Shown here: positions 23,728 to 34,385 of the stretch, in pieces
Layout: every line of letters begins with the position of its first letter
Numbering within the stretch: the stretch's first letter is position 1
Origin: Stomoxys calcitrans
Lineage: Eukaryota > Arthropoda > Insecta > Diptera > Muscidae
Direction: 5' to 3'
NCBI RefSeq assembly: GCF_963082655.1
Contig: NC_081553.1
Span: 18,132,643 to 18,196,642 of the forward strand
DNA: 64,000 nucleotides
Notes under the pieces: generated by a model
Databases searched by the model: none
What the model was told of the DNA's origin: nothing
Seen by the model: only the letters and a program-made list of their open reading frames with translations
Made by a program: the position numbers and the translations under genes

Positions 23728-24405
23728 TATATCCTCCACCATGGGATTACTAATTTCACTAATTTCATCATATCGTTTGCAACACCTCGAAATATGCGTC
23801 TAAGACCTCAAAAGGTATTTATATTCTTGATCGTCATGACATTTTAAGTCGATCTAGCCATGTCCGTCCGTCCGTCCGTATGTCTGTCAAAAGCACGCTA
23901 ACTTTCGAAGGAGTAAAGCTAGACGCTTGAAATTTTGCATAATTACTTCTTATTAGTGTAGTTCGTTTGGGGTTGTAAATAGGCCAAATCGATCCATGTT
24001 GTGATATAGCTGCCATATAAACCGATCTTGGACCTTGACTTCTTGAGCCACTAGAGGGCGCCATTCTAATTCGGTTTGCCTGAAATTTTGTATAAGATGT
24101 TTCGTTATGATTTCCAATAACTATGCTGAGTATGGTTGAAATCGGCCCATAACCTGATATAGCTGTCATACAAAACGATCTGGGGTCTTGCCTTCTTGAG
24201 CCTCTAGAAGGAGCAATTGACATTCGATGTGGCTGAAATCCGGCATGACTTATTTTGTTATGACTTCCAACAACTGTGCTAAGTATGGTTCAAATCGGTG
24301 CATAACGTGATATATCTGGCATATAAATCGATGTTACATCTTGATTTCATGAGCCACTAGAGGGCGCAATTCTTATGTGATTTAGCTGAGATTTTGCATG
24401 TTGTT
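23728..24405 (-). mobile_element. Family A element, reverse, truncated
   Basis: The reversed tail is near 23728-23830 and several reversed units follow. The head is absent at the junction with a family C piece near 24406. Confidence 0.75.
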
Positions 24406-24690
24406 TTATTTTATAAAAATCAGTCCAGAATTAGATATAGCTTTATATATATATCTTTCGTCCGATACGGCATTTAAAGGCTTCATAAAGCCACAATTTT
24501 TGTACGTACATCGTAAGAAAATCTTTCAAGTTTCTATTCGATACTTCAATAGGTATGCAAAATTTAAGTCTGACTAGATTCCTATGAATCCTATGGATTA
24601 AAAGTTGTACATAGAGTCGGTGGTGTAGGGTGTTACATAGTCGACTGCAACTGACTTTTAACTTTCCTAACTGGTTTTTATGTATAAGAT
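24406..24690 (+). repeat. Family C tail fragment
   Basis: C-type internal phrase 'tccagaattagatatagctt' and C tail 'ggtggtgtagggtgttacat', 'actttcctaactggttttta'. Confidence 0.7.
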
Positions 24691-24737
24691 AGATTCCATA
24701 AAATTTTTTTTTTTGGAAAAAATATCATTTAATATTT

Positions 24738-25625
24738 ATACCTACCACCGTAGGATAGGGCGTATATTCATTTAGTCATTCCGTTTACAACACATCGAAA
24801 GATCAATTTCCGACCCTACAAAGTATATATATTTCGGATCGTCGTAAAATTCTAAGACGTGTGCCTGTCCGTCAGTCCATCCGCCTGTTGTGATCACTCT
24901 AGAATCTTCAAAAAACTTAACGCTGATTAAGTTCTTGAACGGGCCAAATCGGACTATATTTGGATATAGCTGCCATATAGACCGATCTCCCGATAAAGGG
25001 TCTAAAGCCCATAAAAGCTTTATTTATTACCTGATTTCGCTGAAATTCGCAACATTGGGTTATTTTAGCCTCCCCACATCTGACCTATATCTAAATATGG
25101 ACTGGATTAGATCAGTCCATATTTAGATATAGCTGCCATATAGACCGATCTGTCGATAAGGGGTCTGAAGCCTATAAAAGCTTTATTTATTATCTGATTT
25201 CGCTGAAATTTGAAACAGTGAGTAGGTTAATACCTCCCAACATCCGACCTAAATATGGTTCTGATCGGATTATATTTAGATATAGGTGCCATAGAGACCG
25301 ATCTGCCGATAAGGGGACTGAAGCCTATAAAAGCTTTATTTATTACCCGATTTCGCTGAAATTTTTCTGAGTCTAACGATATTCGACCTTAATATGGTTC
25401 AGATCGGTTTATAATTGGATATATCTGCCAAAAAGACCAATGTTTTGTTCTACAAATTTGAATAGTGACATATATATTAGACCACTCAATGTCCGTGCCG
25501 AATTTGGGACTTAAGTTATCCAATTTTTTACCCGATTGTGACGAAATGGTGTTTACATATGTACTCGAAGTGGTGGGTATCCAAAGTTCGGTCCGGCCGA
25601 ACTTAATGCCCTTTTATTCCTTACA
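24738..25625 (-). mobile_element. Family B element, reverse
   Basis: The reversed tail 'tacctaccaccgtaggatag' is at 24738 and the reversed head 'gtggtgggtatccaaagttc' then 'ggtccggccgaactt' is at about 25571-25605. The interior shows reversed B units. Confidence 0.8.
25086..25131. repeat. 19-bp perfect hairpin inside family B
   Basis: 25086-25104 (tatatctaaatatggactg) is the exact reverse complement of 25113-25131, with an 8-nt loop. Confidence 0.95.
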
Positions 25626-25649
25626 TCACTAGTGTGGTACAAGGTATTA

Positions 25650-26285
25650 TTACTTATATATGTCACAATCCGGTGAATATTGGATAACTTCAGCACCCAA
25701 ATTCGGCACGGATATTGAGTGGTCTAATATATGTCACTATTCAAATTTGTATAAACCGATCTGAACCATATTAAGGTCGGATATCGTGAGGCTTAGAAAA
25801 ACTCACTGTTTCAAATTTCAACGAAATCGGTTAATAAATATAGCTTTTATGGTCTTCAGACCCTTTATCGGTAGATCGGTCTATATGGCTGCTATATCTA
25901 AATATAGTACTATCTGAACCGTATTTGAGTTAGTAATTGGGAAGCCATAAACTACTCATGGATTAGATCAGTCCATAGTTAGATATAGCTGTCATATAGA
26001 CCGATCTGCCGATAAGGGGACTGAAACCCATAGAAGCTTCATTTTTTAACCGATTTCGCTGAAATTTGAATCAGTGAGTTTTTCCAAGCCTTACGATATC
26101 CGACATTAATATGGTTCAGATCGGTTTATACAAATTTGAATAGTGACATATATTAGACCACTCAATATCCGTGCCGAATTTGGGTGCTGAAGTTATCCAA
26201 TTTTCACCGGATTGTGACATATATACCCGAGGTGGTGGGTATCCAAAGTTCGGCCCGGTCGAACTTAATGCCTTTTTACTTGTTG
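25650..26285. repeat. Large family B palindrome (arms about 260-280 bp)
   Basis: The sequence 25655-25915 in the forward direction ('atatgtcacaatccggtgaa' ... 'gatcggtctatatgg') is repeated in reverse complement at about 25965-26226. Only scattered mismatches occur, and the spacer is about 50 bp. The right outer end carries the reversed B head ('gtggtgggtatccaaagttc'). It is made of two head regions of family B facing away from each other. Confidence 0.85.
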
Positions 26286-27528
26286 GTTTTGATAGTTTTC
26301 TCACAATTTAAAAATATGCATAAAAATTTTGTCTTGTGAGAAAATTTTATATATATTTTTTTAAGATTTTGTTTGACACTTTTAAGGACTGAAAGCGGAA
26401 GATCAGTTAGCAGATTTTTGTAGAAAACCATGGTTAATATAAACTCCTTAATATACTGGTGTGAATTTTATGCATAAGCGCCTGAATGTATGCACCGTAA
26501 AATTTCAGTGCTTTTGCACCATTTTACCAGCCAATATTTCCTTTGTATTGAAAACTCTTCGTTTCTTTAAGTGTACGATTTAGTTTAGTTCTTGGCAGCA
26601 GCAAAAAAAAAAATAAAATAAAAACAAACAAATATTTCCAATTGAGCGGATATTTGTATAGTGATAAGACACATTAAAAAGTCAAAGCGCTACCGTTGCA
26701 CTCGCCCGTTTTATATGCCGCATATTATTATTATTATTGTGGTTATCAAGTTTTCTTGGGTTTTTATTTTGCATGTTATGCCGTTGCAGCCAACTGCAAT
26801 CCTGCTCCTTCTTCTCTGCTGCGGTTGATAGACTGCAGTGGAAGCCTTAACAACAAACACGACCAGGTCCGCCTCATCCGACCTACCATCATTTGGGTAT
26901 TGATGATTGTTGTCGATTGGTCGCTGAGGAATTCTAGGAAAAGCAACCAACCGAACTCGTTACCATTCATGGTAACGAGGATTGCTTTGGAGAATAATAA
27001 ATATTCGTATTCCGCACCAAAATCAATAGCCAGGCAAACGGCTAAAGAACCAATAATGCATGCATCCCATCGTGCGATGGATGGATGGGATCATGTGTAA
27101 GGATAAGGAAGAGGTGGAGAAGGAAATGCTAAAATATACAAAATAATTTGTTAACATTTGGTATAAACGCGGTTTATGGCTCGTATTATTTAGAATACGA
27201 GTGCTTGTAACTGAAGACGCTGACGCCATGATGTGTTAAACATTGTTGAGAAATCTTTTGTTTGATTTTTGATTTAATAACGAATAAGGCAATGTTATAA
27301 TTAATCATGAAAGACTTCCAATATTCTTTTAAGCAAATATGTTATTAAAGCAATACATGGAAATTTTAAGAAGAGTAATATGAGTAATCCTTAAAGACGA
27401 TGGTGAAAAATAATACCAATTTTTAAGGATTTCTTTTTTATATGGAGCTTCAATTTTCTTGGCCCAACTGCTAACTTTATCCTATGAATATTTTCTTTAA
27501 ACTAAGTTATAATTTACTTTTTTTGTAG
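26286..27528. other. Single-copy-looking DNA upstream of the homeobox exon
   Basis: It contains none of the window's repeat families. The longest open frame (26696-27100) starts at TTG, not ATG, and overlaps equally long frames on the other strand, so I do not call it. The last bases (taatttactttttttgtag) form a good branch/polypyrimidine/acceptor signal for the next exon. This is probably intron sequence. Confidence 0.5.
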
Positions 27529-27686
27529 GTTTCCTACTGCAACCTTTCCGCAAACCAAAACGAGTACGAACCGCCTTTTCACCCACGCAACTCTTAAAAT
27601 TGGAACATGCTTTCGAAGAGAATCACTATGTGGTAGGTGCAGAACGCAAGCAATTGGCCCAAAACTTAAGTCTGACTGAAACTCAG
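27529..27686 (+). CDS. E5: Homeobox exon (homeodomain residues 1-44), ems/E5 family
   Basis: The exon is bounded by the acceptor tttttttgtag (AG at 27527-27528) and the donor gtaaat at 27687. It starts in phase, with two bases completing a codon, and encodes [16 protein letters not shown] and onward to LSLTETQ. The homeodomain runs from P in PKRVRTAF (residue 1) to Q44. The family signs are the PFRKPKR lead-in, LLKLEHAF and [12 protein letters not shown]. This is the Emx/empty spiracles class of nuclear transcription factors that pattern head and nervous system. [10 protein letters not shown] and [14 protein letters not shown] fit Drosophila E5 better than ems as I remember them. The preceding exon must end with one base of a split codon. 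I could not find it in the window, so it is either far upstream or outside. Confidence 0.9.
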
Positions 27687-27744
27687 GTAAATATGAAAAA
27701 ATTTTGTATCGTCAACCATCTCCGTGCCAAATAATTCTTGAAAA

Positions 27745-29157
27745 ATAGAAAGGCGTTGATTTCGGCCGGGCCGAACTTTGGATACCCACCACCTCGGGTA
27801 TATATGTAAACCACCTTTCGTCCAAATCCAGTGAAAAATGTATACCTTATGCCCCATAGCAGTTATATCGAAATATGTTCCGATTTGGACCAAATACTTA
27901 TAAGTACAAGACATTGTTCTATTGTGTGTAGCACAATTTTGGTATTTTAAGTAGCTTTATCTAACCGATATTAACCGATATGAACCATATATGACATGTA
28001 TGTCGAAAAGTCTAACATAAGTTACTGTGTCAAATTTCGAGGAAATCGGATTATAAATGCGCCTTTTATGGGACCAGAACCTAAAATCGAGAGATCGGTA
28101 TATATGGCAGCTATATCGAAATCTGGATCGATCTGAGCCAAATTTACGAAGGATGTCGAAAGACTTAAAACAACTCACTGTCCCAAATTTCAGCAAAATC
28201 GGATAATAAATGCGCCTTTTATGGGCGTAAGACCTTAAATCGAGAGATCGGTCTATATGGCAGCTATATCCAAATCTGGATCGATCTGAGCCAAATTGAA
28301 GAAGGATGTCGAAAGGCTTAACACAACTCACTGTCCTAAATTTTGGCAAAATCCGATAATAAATGCGCCTTTTATGGGCGTAAGACCTTAAATCGAGAGA
28401 TCGGTCTATATGGCAGCTGTATACAAATCTGGATCGATCTGAACCAAATTGAAGAAGGATGTCGAAAGACTTAAAACAACTCACTGTCCCAAATTTCAGC
28501 AAAATCGGACAATAAATGCGCATTTAATGGGACCAGAACCTTAAGTCGAAAGATCGGTCTATATGGCAGCTAAATCGAAATCTGGATCGATCTGGGCCAA
28601 ATTGAAGAAGGATGTCGAAAGGCTTAACACAACTCACTGTCCCAAATTTTGGCAAAATCGGATAATAAATGCGTCTTTTATGAACGTAAGACCTTAAATC
28701 GAGAGATAAGTCTATATGGCAGCTATCTCCAAATCTGGACCGATCTGGGCCAAATTGACGAAGGATGTCGAAGGGCCTAACAAAACTCACTTTCCCAATT
28801 TCAGCAAAATCTGATAATAAATGTGGTTTTTGTTGGCCTAAGACCCTAAATCGGCGGATCGGTCTATATGGGGGCTATATCAAGATATGGTCCGATATAG
28901 CCCATCTTCGAACTTAACCTGCTTATGGACAAAAAAAGAATCTGTGCAAAATTTCAGCTCAATATTTCTGTTTTTAAAGACTGTAGCGTGATTTCAACAG
29001 ACAGACGGACACACGGCGGACATGGCTACATCGTCTTAGACTTTTACGCTGATCAAGAATATATATACTTTATAGGATCGGAAATGGATATTTGGATGTG
29101 TTGCAAATGGAATAACAAAATGAATATATCCCCATCCTTCGGAAGTGGGTATAAAAA
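27745..29157 (+). mobile_element. Family B element with a regular 153-bp array
   Basis: Head 'ggccgggccgaactttggat' near 27764 and tail 'ccttcggaagtgggtata' near 29150. The box 'gagatcgg' or equivalent falls at 28093, 28246, 28399, 28552, 28705 and 28857, a spacing of 153 bp (152 at the last). Because 153 is a multiple of three, long minus-strand ORFs (27957-28523 and 28524-28790) read as 51-residue peptide repeats. They are by-products of the array, not a gene. Confidence 0.88.
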
Positions 29158-29221
29158 GAGAAGACAAGAGCTTACTGCTTGCAAAGGACAATTCCATAGC
29201 AATGTTAGTGCACATTGTAGT

Positions 29222-30464
29222 GCAAATGCAAATTTGCTCATGAAAATTCCATTAAGGACCAGGGACAAACTTCTCGCACATCAATGAGTGCTGTCCAATT
29301 CAAGTTTAAAGACAATGATAAGGGACCTTCTTTTTATAACCGAGTCCGAAAGGAGTGCCGCAGTGCGGAACCTTTTTATACCCTCCACCATAGGATGGGG
29401 GGTATACTAATTTCGTCATTCTGTTTGTAACTACTCGAAATATTCGTCTGAGACCCCATAAAGTATATATATTCTTGATCGTCGCGACATTTTATGTCGA
29501 TCTAGCCATGTCCGTCCATCTGCCTTTCGAAAGCACGCTAACTTCCGAAGGAGTAAAGCTAGCCCCCTGAAATTTTGCACAAATACTTCTTATTAGTGTA
29601 GGTCGGTTGGTATTGTAAATGGGCCACATCGGTCCATGTTTTGATATAGCTGCCATATAAACCGATCTTGGGTCTTGACTTCTTGAGCCTCTAGAGGGCG
29701 CAATTCTCATCCGATTTGACTAAAATTTTGCGTGAAATGTTTTGTTATAATATCCAATAACTGTGGCACGTATGGTCCTAATTGGTTCATAACCAGATAT
29801 AGCTCCCATAAAAACCGATCTTGGGTCTTGACTTCTTGAGCCTCTAGAGAATTCCCGTCCGATTTGACTGAAATTTTGCACATAGTGTTTTGATATCACT
29901 TTGAACAACTGTGCAAAGTATGGTCCTAATCGGTCCATAACCTAATATAGCTACAATATAAACCGATCTTGGGTATTGACTTCTTGGGCCTCTAGAGAGC
30001 GCAATTCTCATCCGATTTGGCACAAAATTTTATACAACGGCTTCTCCCATGGGCAACATACGTGTGCAATATGGTCAGAATCGATCTAAAGCTTGATTCA
30101 GCTCCCATATAAACCGATCTCCCGATTTCGCTTCTTGAGCCCCGAATCGGACTATAACTTGATGTAGCTGCTCCTCCGTCCTTATTCATTATACTTTGTT
30201 TGCCTAAAAACAGATACAGTGCAAAGAACTCGACAGATGCGACCATGGTGGAGGGTATATAAGATTCGGCCCGGCCGAACTTTGCACGCTCTTACTTGTT
30301 GTGAATAAGTTTTTACAAAGCTGCTATTCCAAATTGTACAGTACTTCACAAATGTCGCCTGCATTAGGAATTGATAACCACCACTGAAAATCTATTCTAA
30401 TGTTCTTGCCAGAAATCGAACCCAGGCGTTCAGCGTTATAGGCGGTCATGCGCTACGGTGGCAC
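29222..30464 (-). mobile_element. tRNA-derived SINE split by a family A insertion
   Basis: The SINE tail and body occupy 29222-29372. The body resumes at about 30300 and ends with the reversed B box (aaatcgaacccagg near 30414) and a damaged A box at about 30450. The family A element between them (29373-30299) interrupts the SINE at a point where the two halves join smoothly against other copies. The SINE is therefore the older of the two. Confidence 0.8.
29373..30299 (-). mobile_element. Family A element, reverse, both ends present
   Basis: The reversed tail 'taccctccaccataggatgg' is near 29379. The reversed head 'ccatggtggagggtatataa', 'gattcggcccggccgaac' and 'gctcttacttgtt' ends at 30299. 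It sits inside a SINE, which fixes its ends well. Confidence 0.88.
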
Positions 30465-30683
30465 ATAGTGGTACCGTTATGTAGAGAGCAAAGGGGTTTA
30501 TATGGGAGCTATATCAGGTTCTAGACCGATTTGAACCGTACTCGTCACAATTGTTGGAAGTCGTAACAGAACAACACATGCAAAATTTCAGCCAAAGCGG
30601 ACAAAAATTGTTTATATGAGAGCTATATCTAAATCTGAACCAATATGGCCCACTTGCAATGCCCAACGACCTACATCATTAGT
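30465..30683 (+). repeat. Family A internal fragment
   Basis: Phrases 'tatatgggagctatatcagg', 'accgatttgaaccg' and 'gttggaagtcgtaacag' are A units. Both ends are missing. Confidence 0.65.
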
Positions 30684-30795
30684 AGGTTAGGTTAGGTTGA
30701 AAAGAGGATGCAGATATTAATCTGCCCCATGCCACTATAAACATACACATAAGCCAGTAATCAGCTTGTTGTGCGTTCTAAAAACTAAAAAGTAA
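30684..30795 (-). mobile_element. Jockey-like element 3' UTR
   Basis: It is the same roughly 110-bp sequence as at 32818-32935 and 41229-41342. On the minus strand it follows the coding remnant 30796-31160 directly, as a 3' UTR would after an internal deletion. It ends in a CCTAACCTAACC-like tail. Confidence 0.6.
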
Positions 30796-31174
30796 CCTCG
30801 AAAACGGTCTGCGGACCTCTTTCCCAGTATTGCGAATCTCCCCGGTCATCCAGGGTTTTTTTTGGGCTGATTTCCTTTCCCGAAGAGGACAACTATCTTC
30901 AAAGGACCCCACCAGTGTAGTCGTAATCCTGTTGAAATTTTCGTCAATGTCTTCTATGCTTGGACAATCTAAATCATCTTGCCCAAGTCTTCTTCCGAGT
31001 AGCCTTCCGAATTTTGTCCAGTTGAAAACCATTTATTCCGAAAGCTTATCGGATTCGGCGCTGGCTGTGCTATTCTAAACCTAATGTAGCGATGGTCAAA
31101 GAAAGAGTGTTCCATGGAGACCCGCCAATCCAGAAACTAGTCGATAAGATTTTCCGAACATATCGTCACTTCTA

Positions 31175-31448
31175 GACCACCATAGCGCAGAGGTTAGCAT
31201 GTCCGCCTATGACGCTGAACGCCTGGGTTCGAATCCTGGCGAGACCATCAGAAAAAATTTTCAGCGGTTGTTCACCCTCCTAATGCTGGCAACATTTGTG
31301 AGGTACTATGCCATGTAAAACTTCTCTCCAAAGAAGGCCCCCTATCATTGAGCTTAAAAATTTAAATCGGACTGCACTCATTGATATGTGAGAAGTTTGC
31401 CAGCTGTTCCTTAGTGGAATTTTCATTGGCAAAATTTGTTTTGTTTTG
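31175..31448 (+). mobile_element. tRNA-derived SINE with intact Pol III boxes and target duplication
   Basis: A box within 'tagcgcagaggttagc' starting at 31183 and B box GGTTCGAATCC at 31226-31236. The non-tRNA body follows ('ctaatgctggcaacatttgt'), ending in a TTTTG-rich tail. The 14-bp direct repeat 'tatcgtcacttcta' flanks it at 31161-31174 and 31449-31462, the mark of retrotransposition by a partner LINE. It is the best-preserved copy in the window and is inserted in the jockey-like ORF2. Confidence 0.95.
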
Positions 31449-32024
31449 TATCGTCACTTCTAATACCTCCTCCCTAAACCTATTAACAAAGGAGTTACCA
31501 ATATTAAGTGTTATTAGGTCGCTAGTATTCAAGAACCCTGCCAGGGCTTGGCCCTTTTATTGGTGTTGGTACTACCCCACGAAATGTGGTTCGCATAGCG
31601 CCCTATTAGAACCTCATTTCCTGTCTGTTTTGCTTCCCCCACAGCCGTTGCAATTCCAATGTGGGTGGCGGTGTCGGAAAATCGAAAGCCAGATAATGTA
31701 ATGCCAGTTAAGCTTCACCGTCTCTCTGCCTCATTACTGTTGCGTCCGACGTTGACAACTCTGGGGAAAATATACAATTTAAATTTTTATGACAAATAAC
31801 GCAGTTCCCCGACCTAGTATCAGTGTTTGCATAGAATAATTGGCAGTCCAGAAACTATGTTCCGGGTCGTCCATGGCTCCCGAATTAAGGCAATATGAAT
31901 CTTGCCCTTGCTGATTTTCTCCAACAGAGCGTGTGTAGCAGTCTCGCTCCGGTAGAGGTTTATCTGGATTACCTCAATCATTGGTCCTGCAGTAGATGGA
32001 TATCCTGGGAGTAGGTGATGATCT

Positions 32025-32580
32025 CATCGTCTGCTCCCTGTTCTTTATACTGCATTGACTTTCCTGTCACTGCACTGCCTGATGTCATCGCATTAGATTC
32101 TTTGCCTATCCTAGTCCTCCGAATCTTCATAAAGTCAGTAATAGTTCCATCGTCGGGTCACTGTTCGTTAGGCTGTATTGAGTTTCCATTCCCTGCACTG
32201 CCTGGTGTTTCAATACTAGGATCTTTACCTATTTAAGTCTTCCAAATCTGAAGTAAGGAGAAGGTGAAGGTACCATCGTCGTCAACTTGTTCGTTAGGCT
32301 GCATTGAGACTCCTGTCGCTACTCGGCCAAATGTTTCAATATTAGGATCTTTACTTTTCCTAGTCTTCCAAATCTTGGAGTTGGTGATGAGTCCGTCGTC
32401 GAGTTCCTGTTTGTTAGACTGTAAAGTGTTTCTCGCCACTGCACTGCCTATTATTTTAGTATTAGCATCTTTGCTTATCATAGTCTTTCCAATATTGAGA
32501 GGTATTAAATCACTGCACGGTTTGATGTCTCAATTTGAGGATTTCTGTCTATTCTAGTCTTCCCAATCTTAAAAAAGGCA
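32025..32580 (-). repeat. About 120-bp minisatellite in jockey-like ORF1
   Basis: 'catcgtc' starts units at 32025, 32148, 32274 and 32394 (spacing 123, 126 and 120 bp), with a partial fifth from about 32513. All spacings are multiples of three. On the minus strand each unit encodes a variant of SKDPNIETFG followed by MQPNEQVDDDGT, so the ORF1 protein had a repeat of about 40 residues. Confidence 0.85.
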
Positions 32581-32817
32581 GCCTTGCTCCCGTAAAGCGC
32601 CATGCCTTTAGGTCCTTTGCATGGTGTCAGAGACGAGTAACACCATATATGCAAAATTCCCATGCCCTCAAGTCTGAGAAACACCACCCATCCTGTAGGG
32701 TTCCTTGATTCACATGCTTTGGCATCATGCTATTTGGCATTGTCGCGTTTATAAATCTATTCTGCAGCATGGTAGCTATACAGTTCCAGAGGAAAAATGC
32801 CAGGCCAAAGTCAATTA

Positions 32818-33335
32818 GATTAGGTTAAGTTGAAAATAGGGTGCGGGTATTAATCCGCCCCATGACACTATGGACATACACCTAAGCCGGTAATCGGTTT
32901 GTTGTGGGTTCTAAAAACTAAAAAGTAACCTCGAAAAAGAAAATTTTAAATTAGGAATTCCGTGCTGTCCGGTATTGTGTCCCCACCTAAGTTTCGGTGT
33001 CTTTTAACCGCAAAAGTCGGTTGCACATCTTCTCCACATGTCCTACACATGCTATCACTTGCCGCACCGATTTTGCAATTCTATGTGTTTCGTTATGATG
33101 CTAAAAGCTATACTGATCTCCTTCTTACTTCCTTTCAGTAAAATAATCACCTGCCCTGTTGTGCCCTCCGTTCGTGTACAAGTTAGCCACTGTCAATTAT
33201 TCGAACAAGGTCACCTCTGTACATAGAGTTGGCCATTGGTTCGCTCGCTTTTCGAGCTCTGTCTACATTTACGTCCGTTTTCTAGTTTTCTGGTATGTTC
33301 TCATGACCAGGTACCCAAGTAAATGTAGTGAACTG
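32818..33335 (-). pseudogene. Jockey-like non-LTR element, RNase H/C-terminus and 3' UTR
   Basis: On the minus strand from 33335, shifted frames give VPGHENIPENQK (the GH-containing end of an RNase H domain), then a C-terminal zinc-knuckle-like CRTCGEDVQ. The conserved 3' UTR follows at 32935-32818. A second copy of the family lies directly downstream on the same strand. Confidence 0.65.
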
Positions 33336-34385
33336 AACTTTTAATCTTAAAGTCAAAATATGAGTAAAATTTCAATAAAATACTCCTAACGTCGTTTCAT
33401 TTAAAACATGTTAACATTTTATAAAGATCGCCCATCGAAGATTTTTGGGGGCCTTAACTGCTGGATTAAAGTGTCTCATTAAGTGAAATATGCCCCCCAT
33501 GGCATATTTTACTTAGTTTTCGATATTGAATAGTTGACTTACTTTATAAAACATTAAGGTGTAAATGACCATCTATCAACCCCTTTCAGCATTTTTGTGG
33601 CAATAAAGAACTAACAACTAATAGAAACTTTCAACTCTCCGAAATCGTTATGAAATCAACGCCATTAGGGCCAACACCACCCACCCCCTTAAGAATGAAA
33701 CAGCAAAACGGGGGAGGTGAAAACAATTTTACAAACATCTTGAAGTAGACGACTTCGTCGTCTTACCAAACCCTTAAGTGATTGCATGTCAACTGGTCGT
33801 TAAGTGGGCTTAAGTGGCTTGAATTATTTGCTCTATTCAACCATGCACCGATGGACGGACAAGCCTTTCAAAGAATTCCAAACACCCCATCAACCCATCC
33901 TATATTCCCATCCTTCCTTATGGCCCACCATGGCATTAAGGGTTGATTTGCAAATTACTGTTAGCTACCAACCAACAGCCATAAATGACTCCTGACACCC
34001 TTTAAGGACAATGCTTACCCGTCGTCGCAACCCTTGTCGAGCAATGAATGCCTCTGATGAATGCCAAGAGCTATTTGCTGTCTCTACCCAACCCTAACTT
34101 GTGAGGTGGCAGCAACTATGAAGAGCATTATAAATTGCAAGAAAATTACAGTTGGCAATAAAAGTAAACGCCTGCTAAATATTCCATCGTTATTAAGTGA
34201 GAATTTACATGGCCATAACTTGTGTGCACTTCACTCACAGCTGAAGTGGGTTGAGCTTAAAGTTGCTTTAAAGGACTAAGGGTTATGGAATATCAATGGC
34301 GTAGGTAAAATTTTTATACAGGGGGTAATAAAGAATCACCATAAGCCCATGGCAGCCGGTTGTACGCACCGGATTGAACCGATGG
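33336..34385. other. Intron island, no gene or repeat recognised
   Basis: None of the repeat families is visible and no exon-like ORF stands out. It is one of the few stretches of the intron that look unique and might hold regulatory sequence for the homeobox gene. That is inference. Confidence 0.4.

Larger units (their letters stand above)
30796..32700 (-). pseudogene. Jockey-like non-LTR retrotransposon, ORF1 and part of ORF2
   Basis: Reading right to left, 32700 to about 31790 is an ORF1-like region with a repeated motif (see the minisatellite at 32025-32580). 31780-31460 is a decayed endonuclease region. 31030-30790 encodes WTKFGRLLGRRLG, then SIEDIDENFNRITTTL and RKSAQKKPWMTGEIRN, the linker before the RT. 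The RT itself is deleted. A SINE interrupts the element at 31175-31448. Frameshifts are numerous and no functional protein remains. Confidence 0.75.

Noticed and set aside
26696..27100. 134-codon ORF upstream of the homeobox exon
   Set aside because: It starts at TTG, has competing frames on the other strand, shows no domain and has no splice or start support.
27957..28790. Two long minus-strand ORFs (188 and 88 codons) with a 51-residue peptide repeat
   Set aside because: They come from a 153-bp non-coding array whose period is a multiple of three. The same peptides appear wherever family B arrays occur and carry no domain.
31175..31260. A genuine tRNA gene (A and B boxes present)
   Set aside because: The sequence continues into the SINE body, has a target duplication and recurs many times. 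The acceptor stem does not close.
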